Assembly (NCBI RefSeq): GCF_032854445.1
Contig: NC_088300.1
Location: 14,663,191-14,727,190, forward strand
DNA length: 64,000 nt
Reading direction: 5' to 3'
From: Liolophura sinensis
Taxonomy: Eukaryota; Mollusca; Polyplacophora; Chitonida; Chitonidae
Positions 45,001-56,300 of this stretch are shown here, one piece after another; the first letter of the stretch is position 1; every line of letters starts with the position of its first letter. The notes under the pieces were generated by a model that made no database searches, was not told the origin of the DNA, and worked only from the letters and a program-made list of their open reading frames with translations. The position numbers and the translations under genes were made by a program.

Positions 45001-48000
45001 TGGCAGCTACTTGATTGATTCACGCCAGTTCACTGATAAAAATCAGGCAATGAAAAGCCCACACGCATCGAACTACTTTGTCACTTTTTCGTTTGCATTC
45101 AGTGCAAAAATTGGGTTAGTTTCTCGACGGACGCTCGAAACAAAAGAAATTTTTTGACTAGAGTTTAATAAAGGGTCTGGTATACGGAGAGTCGGCCCGT
45201 GAGAGGTACGATAAGAAAGTGCAGAATTCAAAATGCCAGTACGATTCTGTAAATTTCCGAATCAGAAGTATTAACTTGGTCGAAGTACCCATGGAAGTTA
45301 TATGACCATAAATAGATGGTTGCCTAGTAATGGTTGCCGCCAAAACCGCACTTCCGATCCAAAACGCCAATTTTTCGTTCAAACCAGGCACTGTGTTTTT
45401 AACTTACTGTGTTATTTATTTTTATTGAAACTTTCAAGTATGTATTCGTATGTGCCGTCAAAACATACTTTTGTGGAAGTAAAGATATAGGCGGTCATGC
45501 ATTAAATGTTAATGTGAATTAAAATGGATACGTGTTGAGGTATGATATACGTAACTTGTAGTTACATGTATAGTGAAATCATGCGTGAATACCTGCTTGA
45601 GAGCGTAATTAGTCGTGTGTCAGGAACATGTCACGTGCAGTGGAATTATGAGCGTGAAAGCTGCATTTATTATATGTTATTACATAACTCAGAAACTCAC
45701 ATTTGTGGCGCAGTGATTTCCCACAATCTACAGTGTCTAATGCAAAAAGATATATCAGTCTGACGAGAGTAAGCTACCATTTTTCCATTTTATGACCTAT
45801 ACGTCGCTTCAGTGCCTGTTTGGGGCTTTATAAGTCGTGTGCTTACCTAGAGTAAAACTGAACTGAAAAAAAAAGTGAACCTACGAGTGTGTCAGCAGCT
45901 GTCACTCAGAACTATAGCTTGCTTCGCTTCTTCAGGTGCACAGTTTCCTGTATTGGGGCGGATTCCCCGCGTTACCATACCAAGTCCTTTGATACTACGA
46001 GTTGGAGATCCTCTATCTAGCCTGTCAGCGATCAGTATGAACCAAACCTTTAGCGTGGTAGCACACATTTTCATTGGTCGAAGTAGAGGTGTACAGCATC
46101 TACGTAATTCACACAGAGGCAACGCATCGACCACCGAGTCTCGCATTTCCATCCAAAAAGTATATTTTAGCAACTCTTCGCGCACAAATAAACCATGAAT
46201 ATCGCCTTCATTGTACAGTCCTGAAACTGCTAACTTCCTCTCAATGCATCCATCCTAATTTCTTACCTTATGTACTTTCTTAGCTCTTTGATGGTTTATG
46301 TGAACAGTTGTTTTGGAACGACAGCTATCCTTGACAACGGAGATACTGTAGGAATGTATGTTCCGAAGATCCACACTTAAAACCCGAACTACATCAACGA
46401 ATTTGGTACAAACTTCCACTGCGGCTGTTCTATGCCCTCATAGTAAATCCAGAACAAAATGTTGATTTTTTATGTACGGCAGTTTCCACTTTTCGCTGTG
46501 AATTATGTTAATTAGTATCTCTACGTCACTGTATCGTACTGACTTGTGTTTTCTGCAGAGGTAAAGTATAGCGAAGGCTACGGGCCTCTACATGAGGATA
46601 GCAGGCTGGCGCATGCGTGCACTTGGTAAAGTTTGCCTATTTGTTAATACCGCTTACAGAACAGCATAGAGAAGCTCGTCTTATTTTAAAACTTCAGAAA
46701 TAAAGTCCACATTTGTGGCTGGCAAACTTTGTACTGATGATGTATAGGGAGAAAGACTTCCTCTTCAAGTGAAACGTATATGACACCACGTTCATTTATA
46801 TATACCATTATATAGCATGTCATTCACACTGTTGGACAGCCTTCATGAAGAAGCTTATACTCCATTTATATCATCGTAAAAAAGAAAACAGTGCCGCTCG
46901 CCGAGTGGCAGAGGTGTGTAAAAAAAACACAACAAGATGTTGTCCAGGTTACAGGCTTATATAATTGGGAGAAGCATAATTCATACAGCAGGAAACCCAA
47001 CGAAGTAAGGTCCTTTTGGAAATAAGGATGACTTACCAAGAATAAATGTATGTATGCTTGGGGTTTAACACCATACTCAACAATTTTTCAGTGATATGAC
47101 GACGATCAAGGATAAAACTAAAACAAATGTGAGCTAACATACAGCGTGTGTAAATGGCCCAAATGACATAAATTCACAAGGCTAAGGGTAGAGCTTAAGT
47201 ACGTATGTTTTCGGTACATTCCTGTATTTATCTCAGAATTTAATTCATCCTTGCGTTAATATTTTACTGTATGCATGTCTTCAAAAGGTAATACTAGACC
47301 ATTCCCATTGCCATGAATGACTTGTTTGGAAACGTACTCGGCGCCCTAGTACACCGCAAAAGAATAACATTTAGCTGAAAGTAGATATGTGGCCTCTGTG
47401 CGTGACAAAATGGTGTGTGGTCAGTTATACGATCAAATAGTTGAAATAGATGATTGTATAGAGATTGCTCATGGTTGTGTGTGTGTGTGTTTTGTTTTTT
47501 TTAATGTCAAAATCAGATCTGGCATATATAACTCTGCTGAAGTGAAATATTCTTGAGGGGGGCGTAAAACGTCAATTGAGTAAATAAGTAAATAAATAAA
47601 TATATCCAACTCATACACTTTATGCACATATGACATTTATATATTAAAGTCCAGCTCATGATGGCTTCCTGTTTGGTTGTACGCATAAAGGTCTGCCAGT
47701 CAGTGGATGGTCCTGGATTTCCGCCGGGTTTCTTCCCACCACAATGCTAGACGCCGTGAAATATTCTGAAGCACTGCGTTAAATTCCAATGAGAAAAAAA
47801 AAATAAATAAGACTTACATAAACACCTGAATATATCACATATCACATCCGTGAGATAATGTGGCAAGGCTTAGCAATTATACACGTAACCTCGGTGTAAA
47901 CAAAGACCTTAACATCGCTAAATGGTGCATCTTATTAAATAGAGAAGATCGATCTTACCATATTTCCTCGTTGTGCACCACATTAAGGTTTGTTTTGGGG

Positions 48001-48026
48001 CGATCGCCTGCCTTGGGGGAAGCCAT
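42059..48026 (-). CDS. CIMIP1: CIMIP1-like ciliary microtubule inner protein (C20orf85/LLC1 type), 3 exons
   Basis: Minus-strand coding exons 48026-47959, 44660-44576 and 42322-42059 join with GT-AG borders in phases 2 and 0 and give 138 residues, nearly the same as the human protein (137). Exon 1 ends VVHNEEIW, matching the family's N-terminal D/E-E-I-W. Exon 2 reads IWPGRWGFLIHEYDK, matching the family WP-x-x-WGFL block. Exon 3 has YPLTTTQMIGWKSA, matching the family TT-x-x-x-IGWRSA block, and ends PKLTILDAV. All three family blocks occur in the right order. Family knowledge: the protein sits inside doublet microtubules of motile cilia. A polyadenylation signal on the minus strand is at 41902-41907. 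Introns are 3.3 and 2.25 kb and contain repeats. I have not found an upstream non-coding exon. Confidence 0.85.
42345..42592 (-). mobile_element. SINE, dominant family, nearly full length
   Basis: Minus-strand copy just upstream of the last exon of the CIMIP1-like gene: 'ttgattggtgttttacgcca', 'atggcggccagaattatgg', head at 'gcgttggcgtgttacgaagc'. The plus frame through it is a shadow. Confidence 0.88.
42965..43446 (+). mobile_element. Dispersed repeat family B, split by a SINE insertion
   Basis: Blocks 42965-43217 and 43404-43446 are the two halves of one family B copy ('caatttttcggtcatatgtc', 'attatactgatacgggtcaa', then 'gtgacccggcccaggattga'). The SINE at 43218-43389 lies between them. 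Confidence 0.85.
43218..43389 (+). mobile_element. 5'-truncated SINE with a 14-bp target-site duplication
   Basis: Body begins 'catgctggcttcctctccgg' and ends with 'aatcaaataaataaataaa'. TCAAAGTCTTAGAT is present at 43204-43217 and 43390-43403. The insertion is nested in family B, so the SINE is the younger element. Confidence 0.95.
44661..47958 (-). other. Intron 1 of the CIMIP1-like gene
   Basis: 3.3 kb without recognisable exons. It carries a family B scrap near 47057, a SINE scrap (47540-47604) and a longer decayed SINE (47649-47805). The frames at 45875-46198 on both strands belong to a dispersed repeat also seen near 58857. Confidence 0.65.
47649..47805 (+). mobile_element. SINE, dominant family, decayed
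   Basis: 'aaagtccagctcatgatggc', 'ggtctgccagtcagtggatg' and 'cttcccaccacaatgctaga' follow the family consensus; the 3' end is eroded. A separate 3' scrap lies just upstream at 47540-47604. Confidence 0.75.
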
Positions 48027-50328
48027 GCTCCCAAATCACCACCTGGACTTCTCCCACTGGTACACAACCACGTCGCTATGGCGGTAACAGATATACAGCA
48101 CGTGGTGACGTCATAATACTATGACGTAGCTGTCTTGTGTGACCATCTCTCAGTGACGAAGTTAACAATGTGACGTCATAAACACTAGACGTCCCAATGA
48201 CGTCAGAAAATGAGCTATCGAACGTTTAGTGTTTGCTACATTACGGTTTATAACAACGAAGCTGTCGTAACTGGCGCCACGTCCGCGGTAACATGAATGC
48301 AAGGCACATGTCACCGTTGTAAATCCGCTTGACAACACGCTGTGACAACTCTGCAAAACGATCCCCAGGGTTGGTCGCCAATATTCCAGTTTAGAACACA
48401 TTTAGGTCTTTATCAAAAGTTATTTCTAATTGGTACATTGCTGTATAAAATCTGATAACAATTTGGAACAGTGGCATCATGTGATGTCATTTTGGAACCC
48501 TAGCACCATCAGATATAAATATATGGTTTACATCGGATGAATGATATTCCTTCATATTTATGTAGAAAATTTGTCAACTTCAGTGTCTCTCGTACTATTC
48601 TCTAATTTTTGCGCGGTGCCAATCCACACCACCAAGGAGCTTTCAACAAATTTTCTCTACAACATATCAAAACATCAACCTAGCATGACCGACATTTGTA
48701 AACTATTATTGTTGCGCTTTGTTACCTTGATAAAGGGTTAAAGGGACACAGAATTGCCGCTTATTGGCTGCTGTGTACTTATTTTAGTGGTTATATTCAA
48801 CCGTGATTAAACTCAGGACTCTTTAACCCAGGATGTCCTATCTCCAATGTGAACCAATCAGTGAAATATCCTTATGAAAACCTTTACTTCTGGCATAAAG
48901 CTCACGACTCTCGGAACCAAGTGTAATAAATGACACCATATGGACATGCAATGTTCCGATTATTCGGAGGTACTCATGCAACACTAGTGCATGAGGAAAC
49001 ATAGGACAGCTAAAATAACTAAGTTATTTATTTATTTATTTGAAGTAATGATAATATTCCTTTAATCCAGTTGCACAACATTTTTGTAATTTAATTCCCA
49101 CAACTCTTGTGTATATTAATTACTATAATCTACGTGGTAAACAAAAATCAAGAGTGACAGAAATCAATGAAGACCCAACTACCGTGTTTAACGTGTTTCA
49201 GTGAGATATTATCGCACGTAATACTTCATCAAAGCGTATTTACTTATTCCCTGTAAAAGAAAGGGGAAAGTTTACTTCTCACCAGTCTAAAAAGAGCCTT
49301 TCAGCTGATCCATGTAGAGCATTTTCTAACATTAACTGGTGTGTAAAGGTGATTTTGTCAGTTATAGCCAACATTTTTGCTATATCTTACTCCTTTCTGC
49401 CTTTTTTTGTCTGGCGTTTTCAGGCGTTCGTAACGTAACTCCGGTGACAATTATCAAGGAGGCTGATAACTGGCGTAACCTTATGATGCCTTAAATGGAT
49501 AAAGAATTGATTCTGACTGGTTGATTTGAAAGAGGCGGGTAGAGGCTTTGCATGGACTTACGCTGAATTTTAGGTATGGCAGATTTCTTCAATTTCTTCA
49601 CTTTTAACCAATCAGTGTCGATTCAGTAGCTTATCCCTTAATACGGACGTTTCTAGTTCGAACTTTTTGTCGTTAAAGGTAAAACAGTACAATTGTACCA
49701 TGTGACTTGTGAAAATGATAGGTAGCCTTTGTTGACATTAAAATGCCGATCACCTGTCTCAGCGTTTCTTCAGGAACTTCTCATGTTCCCAAACGTTCAG
49801 CTCCTCAGTTTTCTCCATGGTTCATCTTCTCCAAATTACTTTTTCCGAACCTTTTCCCGAGGCCCATGTTAGAAAATGTGAACAAAAGCAGTTACCTAAC
49901 ATTTTTCACATTTTTCACATGATACAGTAAGACTTTTTTGACCTATTGCGATAAAGAAATTCGAACTCGAAACTCCCCTAACGTGCAACAGCCTCCACGT
50001 TTATTAGTACGCTGTATTCCGTTACTCACACTTGTTGCATTACTGCAGCAGTGGTATTTCACTAAAGCCGCTTATATTTCCACGTAACGAAAATTTTACA
50101 CATACAAATTCACAGTGATCCACCAAGGCTATTAATACTTTGTTCATCGACTCTATGGGCGTCAGGGGAGATAATCCAAATGGTCATTTGGTTCGTTACC
50201 TTTCTAGAGTCGCTACTTGGTCTCACAGTCGCTACACAATGCGAATTACTGAGTTAATACTGACGCATAATCAACTTTTGGCATGCGTTTTACCCCATGG
50301 CGTGTCATGATGCTGTACGAGTACAATG
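48027..50328. other. Intergenic region between the CIMIP1-like and GCL-like genes
   Basis: It holds the presumed promoter of the CIMIP1-like gene, with several TGACGTCA-like sites at about 48105-48205 (gtgacgtcat, tgacgtcata, atgacgtcag). The rest is AT-rich and without recognisable exons. TTTATT at 50000-50005 is a candidate polyadenylation signal for the minus-strand GCL-like gene. Confidence 0.5.
48100..48205 (-). promoter_or_regulatory. Cluster of CRE-like TGACGTCA sites upstream of CIMIP1-like
   Basis: Four TGACGT half or near-full sites lie within 105 bp, 75-180 bp upstream of the start codon: 'ggtgacgtcataata', 'atgacgtagc', 'gtgacgtcataaac' and 'atgacgtcagaaaa'. CREB/ATF-type factors bind TGACGTCA. 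The role here is inferred from position only. Confidence 0.4.
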
Positions 50329-53300
50329 TTACAATCTATCTAACAAATGAGCCTTCACAATATCATACTGAATATTCTCTGTCACCTTCGAGTCTTTTTT
50401 GTACTCTGGATGATTCAGGACAAGTTCTCGGATTCTCCGGGCTACAGTCGGACGCTCTCCTACAATACCAAAAGTGGACGAGATTGTGATACACCTCACA
50501 GAAAAGCAATATTTAATCACATATTGTTCAAACAAATCTCCATTGTATAATTAAAATATCTCTCTCAAAAAAATAAAGAAACAAATAAATAATCATTCAG
50601 TGACAAATGAAGAACGTACAAAAGAAAAGAACCGTTTAATCATTTCATTCATATTACGGAAGGTGTGGCTTTATCGACGGTGAATTATAGAAATAACAAA
50701 AAAGAAATTGGAATCGCTGAGTCCATTCTAGAAAAGATCACCAACACATATGATTTTGATTTTCATCCTATCAGAAGGTGCAGTCAGCCAATCAGCTGTA
50801 AGGACGTATCGACCACTCACCAGAAGCTGTTTGAGATATCATGTGCAGATAGCTATCAACTTTCTGTCTGACAGCCGTCTGAAGTATTCTTGTGTCCAGA
50901 AACTGGTGGACCAATGACAGCAGACCTGGGTTCATTGGCTGAAAACATGAAAACAAAAGCATTAAACAAGAAATAAAACATCAAAGTTTTAGCTTTTAGG
51001 AGTGTTTTTAAACTGAAACTTACCAAACATAGGCTATTGTCATTATATTTTTTTATAATATTCTCAGTTTCCCGGTGGTTTTATCAGACTGTGTCGTTTA
51101 CTATTTGTCGTGTATTGAAAATGACATACATTTTCAAAATCAAAGATAAAAATAATTCTTATTATTGATATCAAAACTTACCCGAGGAGATATACGTGTA
51201 ATTAAAAACATACAGGTTTTTCATTAACCTGTAATGCTTGGTTATGCTTAAAAAAATAAAATAATAATAAATAAACCTGTATCGAACAAAGAGGCGAATA
51301 TACATATTAACACACGTACGACCCAGAACTGGGCGCTTAGAGATGGTTACTTACACTCCCATTCACAATGTCGTCAATAGACATTTCCTCATACTTGGCA
51401 GAAGATGTTTTCGAGTCTGAAAGGTCAAATCACGTGGACTGTAAAGAGATTTGGTTTCGCAAGGTAATGGATAAGAATTGGTACGAATAAATTCATAATA
51501 TTATGTTCAAGAGTAAGTATTACGTAAATATATAACTCATATTATTTACAATGATGTGTTCTAAGGTAAGGTAATTTACCTATTGTTTGTTTTTAAATCA
51601 TAAATCCTAGACGTAATCACCCATTATCGCAAAAGATCTGGAAGAGATGCATTGAAACTTAGCAGTAGTCAAGTTGCTTAGACCTTTAAACACGAATTAA
51701 ATAACCATATGAAGTTAACTGATACATTACGTAGCAGCTTCTGCTTTTGTGAGGACCACACCCACGCTTCTAAACCTCGTCATTTACATATATTTCTAGA
51801 CTAGCTTCACAAAAAGTACTTCTCGAACATTTCAGTTTCAGGTAACCCTCTAAAGACCATGTTACAATGCCACCTATCTGAGGCTGACAACTTTCATCGG
51901 ATCTTTCTAGAAAGCAGTGCATTAATTTCAGAGAATTTAGGCTTCTTTTTGAGTGCAATTTCCGTTAGTCACCAAAAACGTTTCTCCGGAAGTGAAATGC
52001 CTTTCTCCTGACAGCATCTTGGCTCAAAGATCTCTGACAATTTTCGTGTACCTGGAATAAACACAACCAAACCGCATCTGAGACCAACACTATTCATGGT
52101 TACAATATTTGTGATATATGCATAAGGAATAACAATCCAGTCTTGGCACAAATTGTGGTAGAAGGTTGTAAACCGTATTGTTACTTGATATATCATATGA
52201 CCCGAAACGAATACGCATTTTGTTAAATAATGTAAATCAGGCATGGCTTGATAATGTAGTATGCTGCACGTCATTCCATCGATCACCAACAACATACTAC
52301 CTTTTCGACCTCCTGTTAAGAAGAGATTAATCTCAGCAATCCATTCCACGTTTACATGAATTGTCTGTGAGCTTACATGTCGTACTTTTGTATTTTCTAA
52401 ATATGTGTAAATGGCCAAAAATATCAGAAACAGATAAATCTATAAGCCTATAATTTATTCACCACTAACCTTTGACATTGAGATAAGAAAATTGAGAGAG
52501 AAGTGTCTGATGGTCCGTGTGAGGAGAAAGATAAATACCGCATAGGCGGCGTTCTCAGAATCTGTCGGCTGCACCTGATGAAAAGAACTGGAAATACTAA
52601 GACAAAAAAACTGTGAGCAAAGTGTTGTGATCAAGAATTACAGCCATTACTCGAGGTTATGGTATGAAATGAATCCGTACAGATATACATGTACGTGTGC
52701 TAACATTTCAGGTCTTTCAGTCATAAATGTTTTCTTGCCATACACGCTATGGCGGAAATTTGTTTTGAAACTAAGCACAATGCCCAAATAAAAATCAAAA
52801 TAGTCGTGCTTAGCAAACTTCTGGTCAGTTCTCTGTAATTCTTAAATTGTTTTTCGCTCATGAAGACGATTTGTATTTGAACAATTTTAACCTGGCATTC
52901 TTTAATATATTACGGCAGGATCATGCTATTTTATTTGACTTATACGACTGTGGCCAGCATTATGGTGGGAAGAAATCAGACAAAGCCCGGACGAAACTCA
53001 CGACCATCTGCAGGTTGCTGACTGACCTTCCTACTTACTACCACTGACAGGCGGAACTGAAACTGTCCCTTTAAAGACACATATACATGTACTTGTCACG
53101 GATTGGTTGATAGATTCATCAATAACGTTTCTTCTTGATTTTAAGAGTAAAAAAAAAAACTGATATCAACATAACACAGTAAAATGTTCAGAACTCACAG
53201 CCATTGGTCTGAACTCTACCCTCCATCCCAGTTTTCCGTCAGCTTGTGGGATCTTCAGACGGACATATGGCCACACAGTCGAGTTCATAGTCTAGGATAA

Positions 53301-56300
53301 CAAAGATTTAAATCCAAAGATTATAAGGTGAAACACTTTTTGTTTTAGAAGTTGGCTTTCCCAACAGCAGAAAGCGCAAGTCGTTTGCATAAGTACACAG
53401 GCATTTCAAATGATCACGAACTACATCGTTTAGGGTCTTTAAGTTTGAGAAGGAACAATAGTGAAGCGTATTAACATAAACAATTGTTAATCGTTAAATT
53501 GAAAGAATAGCCAAAAAATGCAACGGTTCAGACTGAACGTGACCTAAGAAAGTCTTGAAAATAAGACACTGATGTTTCCAAAACCGTTCAATTCATGTTC
53601 TTTGAAAAGCCGTGGAATGTTGCTTGTCAGTAAGACCTGACATGAGGATCATTAAAGTTCTCATAGTGACCTCAAATAGTTGTGTGCTGTCTTTCTCTTG
53701 GGTCATCATCTCATTTTCTTTCACGGCATAGAAGGCATGAGAAAACAAAATGGCAGTGTGCATCGCCATCCCCATGTCAATCCCTGGTTAAAACAGAGAA
53801 GGCAGAACATATTGTATCCCGTATACCGTAAGTATATGTGTGTAGGAACACTTCTATTACCTGAGAATAAACCTGCGGATGGCCGTGGGTTTCCAACGGG
53901 CTCTATGCGGCTTCCCTCCAGCAATGCTATAACGTACAAGTGAAATATTCTTGAGCATCGCGAAAAACACCAATCAAATAAATAAACAAATACTACGTCA
54001 TTACAGGGTTGCTAATTTTGATCTGGGGTCTCCATGGCTCGGTTGGTTAGCGCCATATCTCAGTTTAATGAACCAGGAGCCTCTCACCCATGCGATCGCT
54101 GTGAGTTCAAGTCCAGCTCATCCTGGCCTCCCTTTCCGGTACGTGGGAAGGTCTGTCAACAACCTGCAGATGATCGTGGGATTCCCCCGGGCTCCGCTCG
54201 GTTTCCTCCCACCACAATGCTGGCCGCCGTATATTTATTTTTGTTTGTTAAGCAATTCACATACCTTTTCTGACGCAAGTGTGATGGACTGGTGCATTGT
54301 AAACCAACTTAAGGTCATTATAGTGCTGGCCTTCATCGCTTAAGTACCAAGGGACCAGTCCAGATCGGGGCAACATATGTCTCACTTCACCATTCGCGTC
54401 AACCTGAAATACCAATAGGTCAACTGCATCAGTGAACACTACATAATTATGGTTACTTTACCTATCCTAAAATGTCTGTATGTACATATGTATGTTTGAG
54501 GTTTAACGTCATTCCTGATATGTCAGGATCTCTTGGCTACAGTTGCACTTAAAACTAGACAGGAAGCTCTGTCAGCAACCTTCTGATGACTGTGGACTGT
54601 CAGTTTTCATGGGCGGTATTCCCGGCTTAAACTAATGACTTTTGGCAAGTTAGTGACGAGCTCACGTACGTACATGCACACCGCATTGGTGGAAGTTTGC
54701 ACAAATGGCCACACAAGCGGCATCGACTGACTTTTGTCACCAAAGCCCCACGTGTAGTGAGAGCGGAGGAATCTACAAATCCCTAAACCTACGGTCGGGT
54801 TTTAACTCGCATTTAAACTCGCATTTAAATCGCATTTCCCGTGCGATTTCGATCGAAAGGCAAGCGCATCTATAATTTTAAGCCACGTACTCCTGAGATT
54901 GGTGAGGAAATAAAGAGGAAAAAGGCTTACCACAGGCTTTCTCTCCTCTTCTGTACGGTCATCCTGTGCCTGCAAAAGCATCCCTAACCGGGAATCGTTT
55001 TGTTTAACAAGTCCATAAGCCACTGGTGTTGCGACAGTAAGGCAAATCTAAAATAAAGAAAACGTTATTGCAGGAACAAGGATTCAAAATCTTGAAATTT
55101 CCCACGTTAGATTGACTATAGTACACGTGTACGCGTGTACCAAGGACCGCCTTTAAAAAGCTGCCCAGACTTGCGTTCTGTATGTTTATGCGCACCAAGA
55201 TCCCGCATTTGAATAGCCAGGCCCATGGCGACACTTTATATGTATACACATACAATGAATCCTTGTCGTCCTATGACTGAAAAATTGTTAAGTACGAAGT
55301 TAAACCGCAATCATTCATTCATTGTAACGTGCAACGGCAAATAGTTAACAAGATATCTCCGTGAAATGGAGAAACGCTTAAAATAAATGGGACCTAAGCT
55401 GTCTAGCCTGTTGTTCATTCCTGATTTTGCGATCATGTTTTGTGGGCAAACCGGTTTTATCCATGCATTGCAAGAGAACAAAGGTCATTTCCGTTTGGAC
55501 AAGAGTCGTCATTGCTAGGGAAAAGACTCACAGTTAAAGGCAAACATATACTGACATAAGCTATTTGCCTGATGAAAACTATTTAATAATGTTTAGGAAA
55601 ACAATTTCTTAAAAAAATAAAAATAAAAAAACTCTCAAAACATTGAAATTAGTGATGGCTTCTCCTGATCACATTGCGACCATTGGCGTCACATCATATC
55701 TTTGCCATATTGTTTTAATACACATATACTTCATGGACCGTGTAATGAACTACTGCAAGTTGAAAAAATATGGATATGACGCCATTGATATCTACCAGAA
55801 CCAAATAGACCACGTCGAATCCAATGCACTAAAAGCATTGAAAGTAGGAAAAAAATAAATGAAAAATGGAATTGTTTTTGCTGCACACTGTTTACTAATG
55901 GCCTTTCACGTGGCGTCTACTTCATTTTAATGCTTTCTTTGCGTTTAACGATAACATACCAGTACTGGGGAGAGAACAGCGAGTTGATCGTGTAGATATC
56001 TGGCTTCCTGTAAACTCTTGGCCTGAATGGTGACCTGAAGACCGCTACAGCTCGTTGCTATGGAAATACCACCTATGGTTACGTGATCTGAGTCACAGGA
56101 AGCGCCATTATTTCCATGGCAACTCTGGGTGTTTACGTCCTGGAATACTGCCAACACAACGTTTTAAGAGAAATCTGTCATTATTTCATGTTTTCCCCTT
56201 ACAAATGGACACAGTTGGAATGGCAGAAATTCTATATGCCCAAGTTAATAACTTGTCAAACGACACAGAAAGATGCCTATGAAACGGCTTAAGTTTTACA

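Noticed and set aside
45875-46198. Overlapping frames of about 100 codons on both strands
   Set aside because: The sequence is a dispersed repeat (shared block near 58857), so coding is unlikely.
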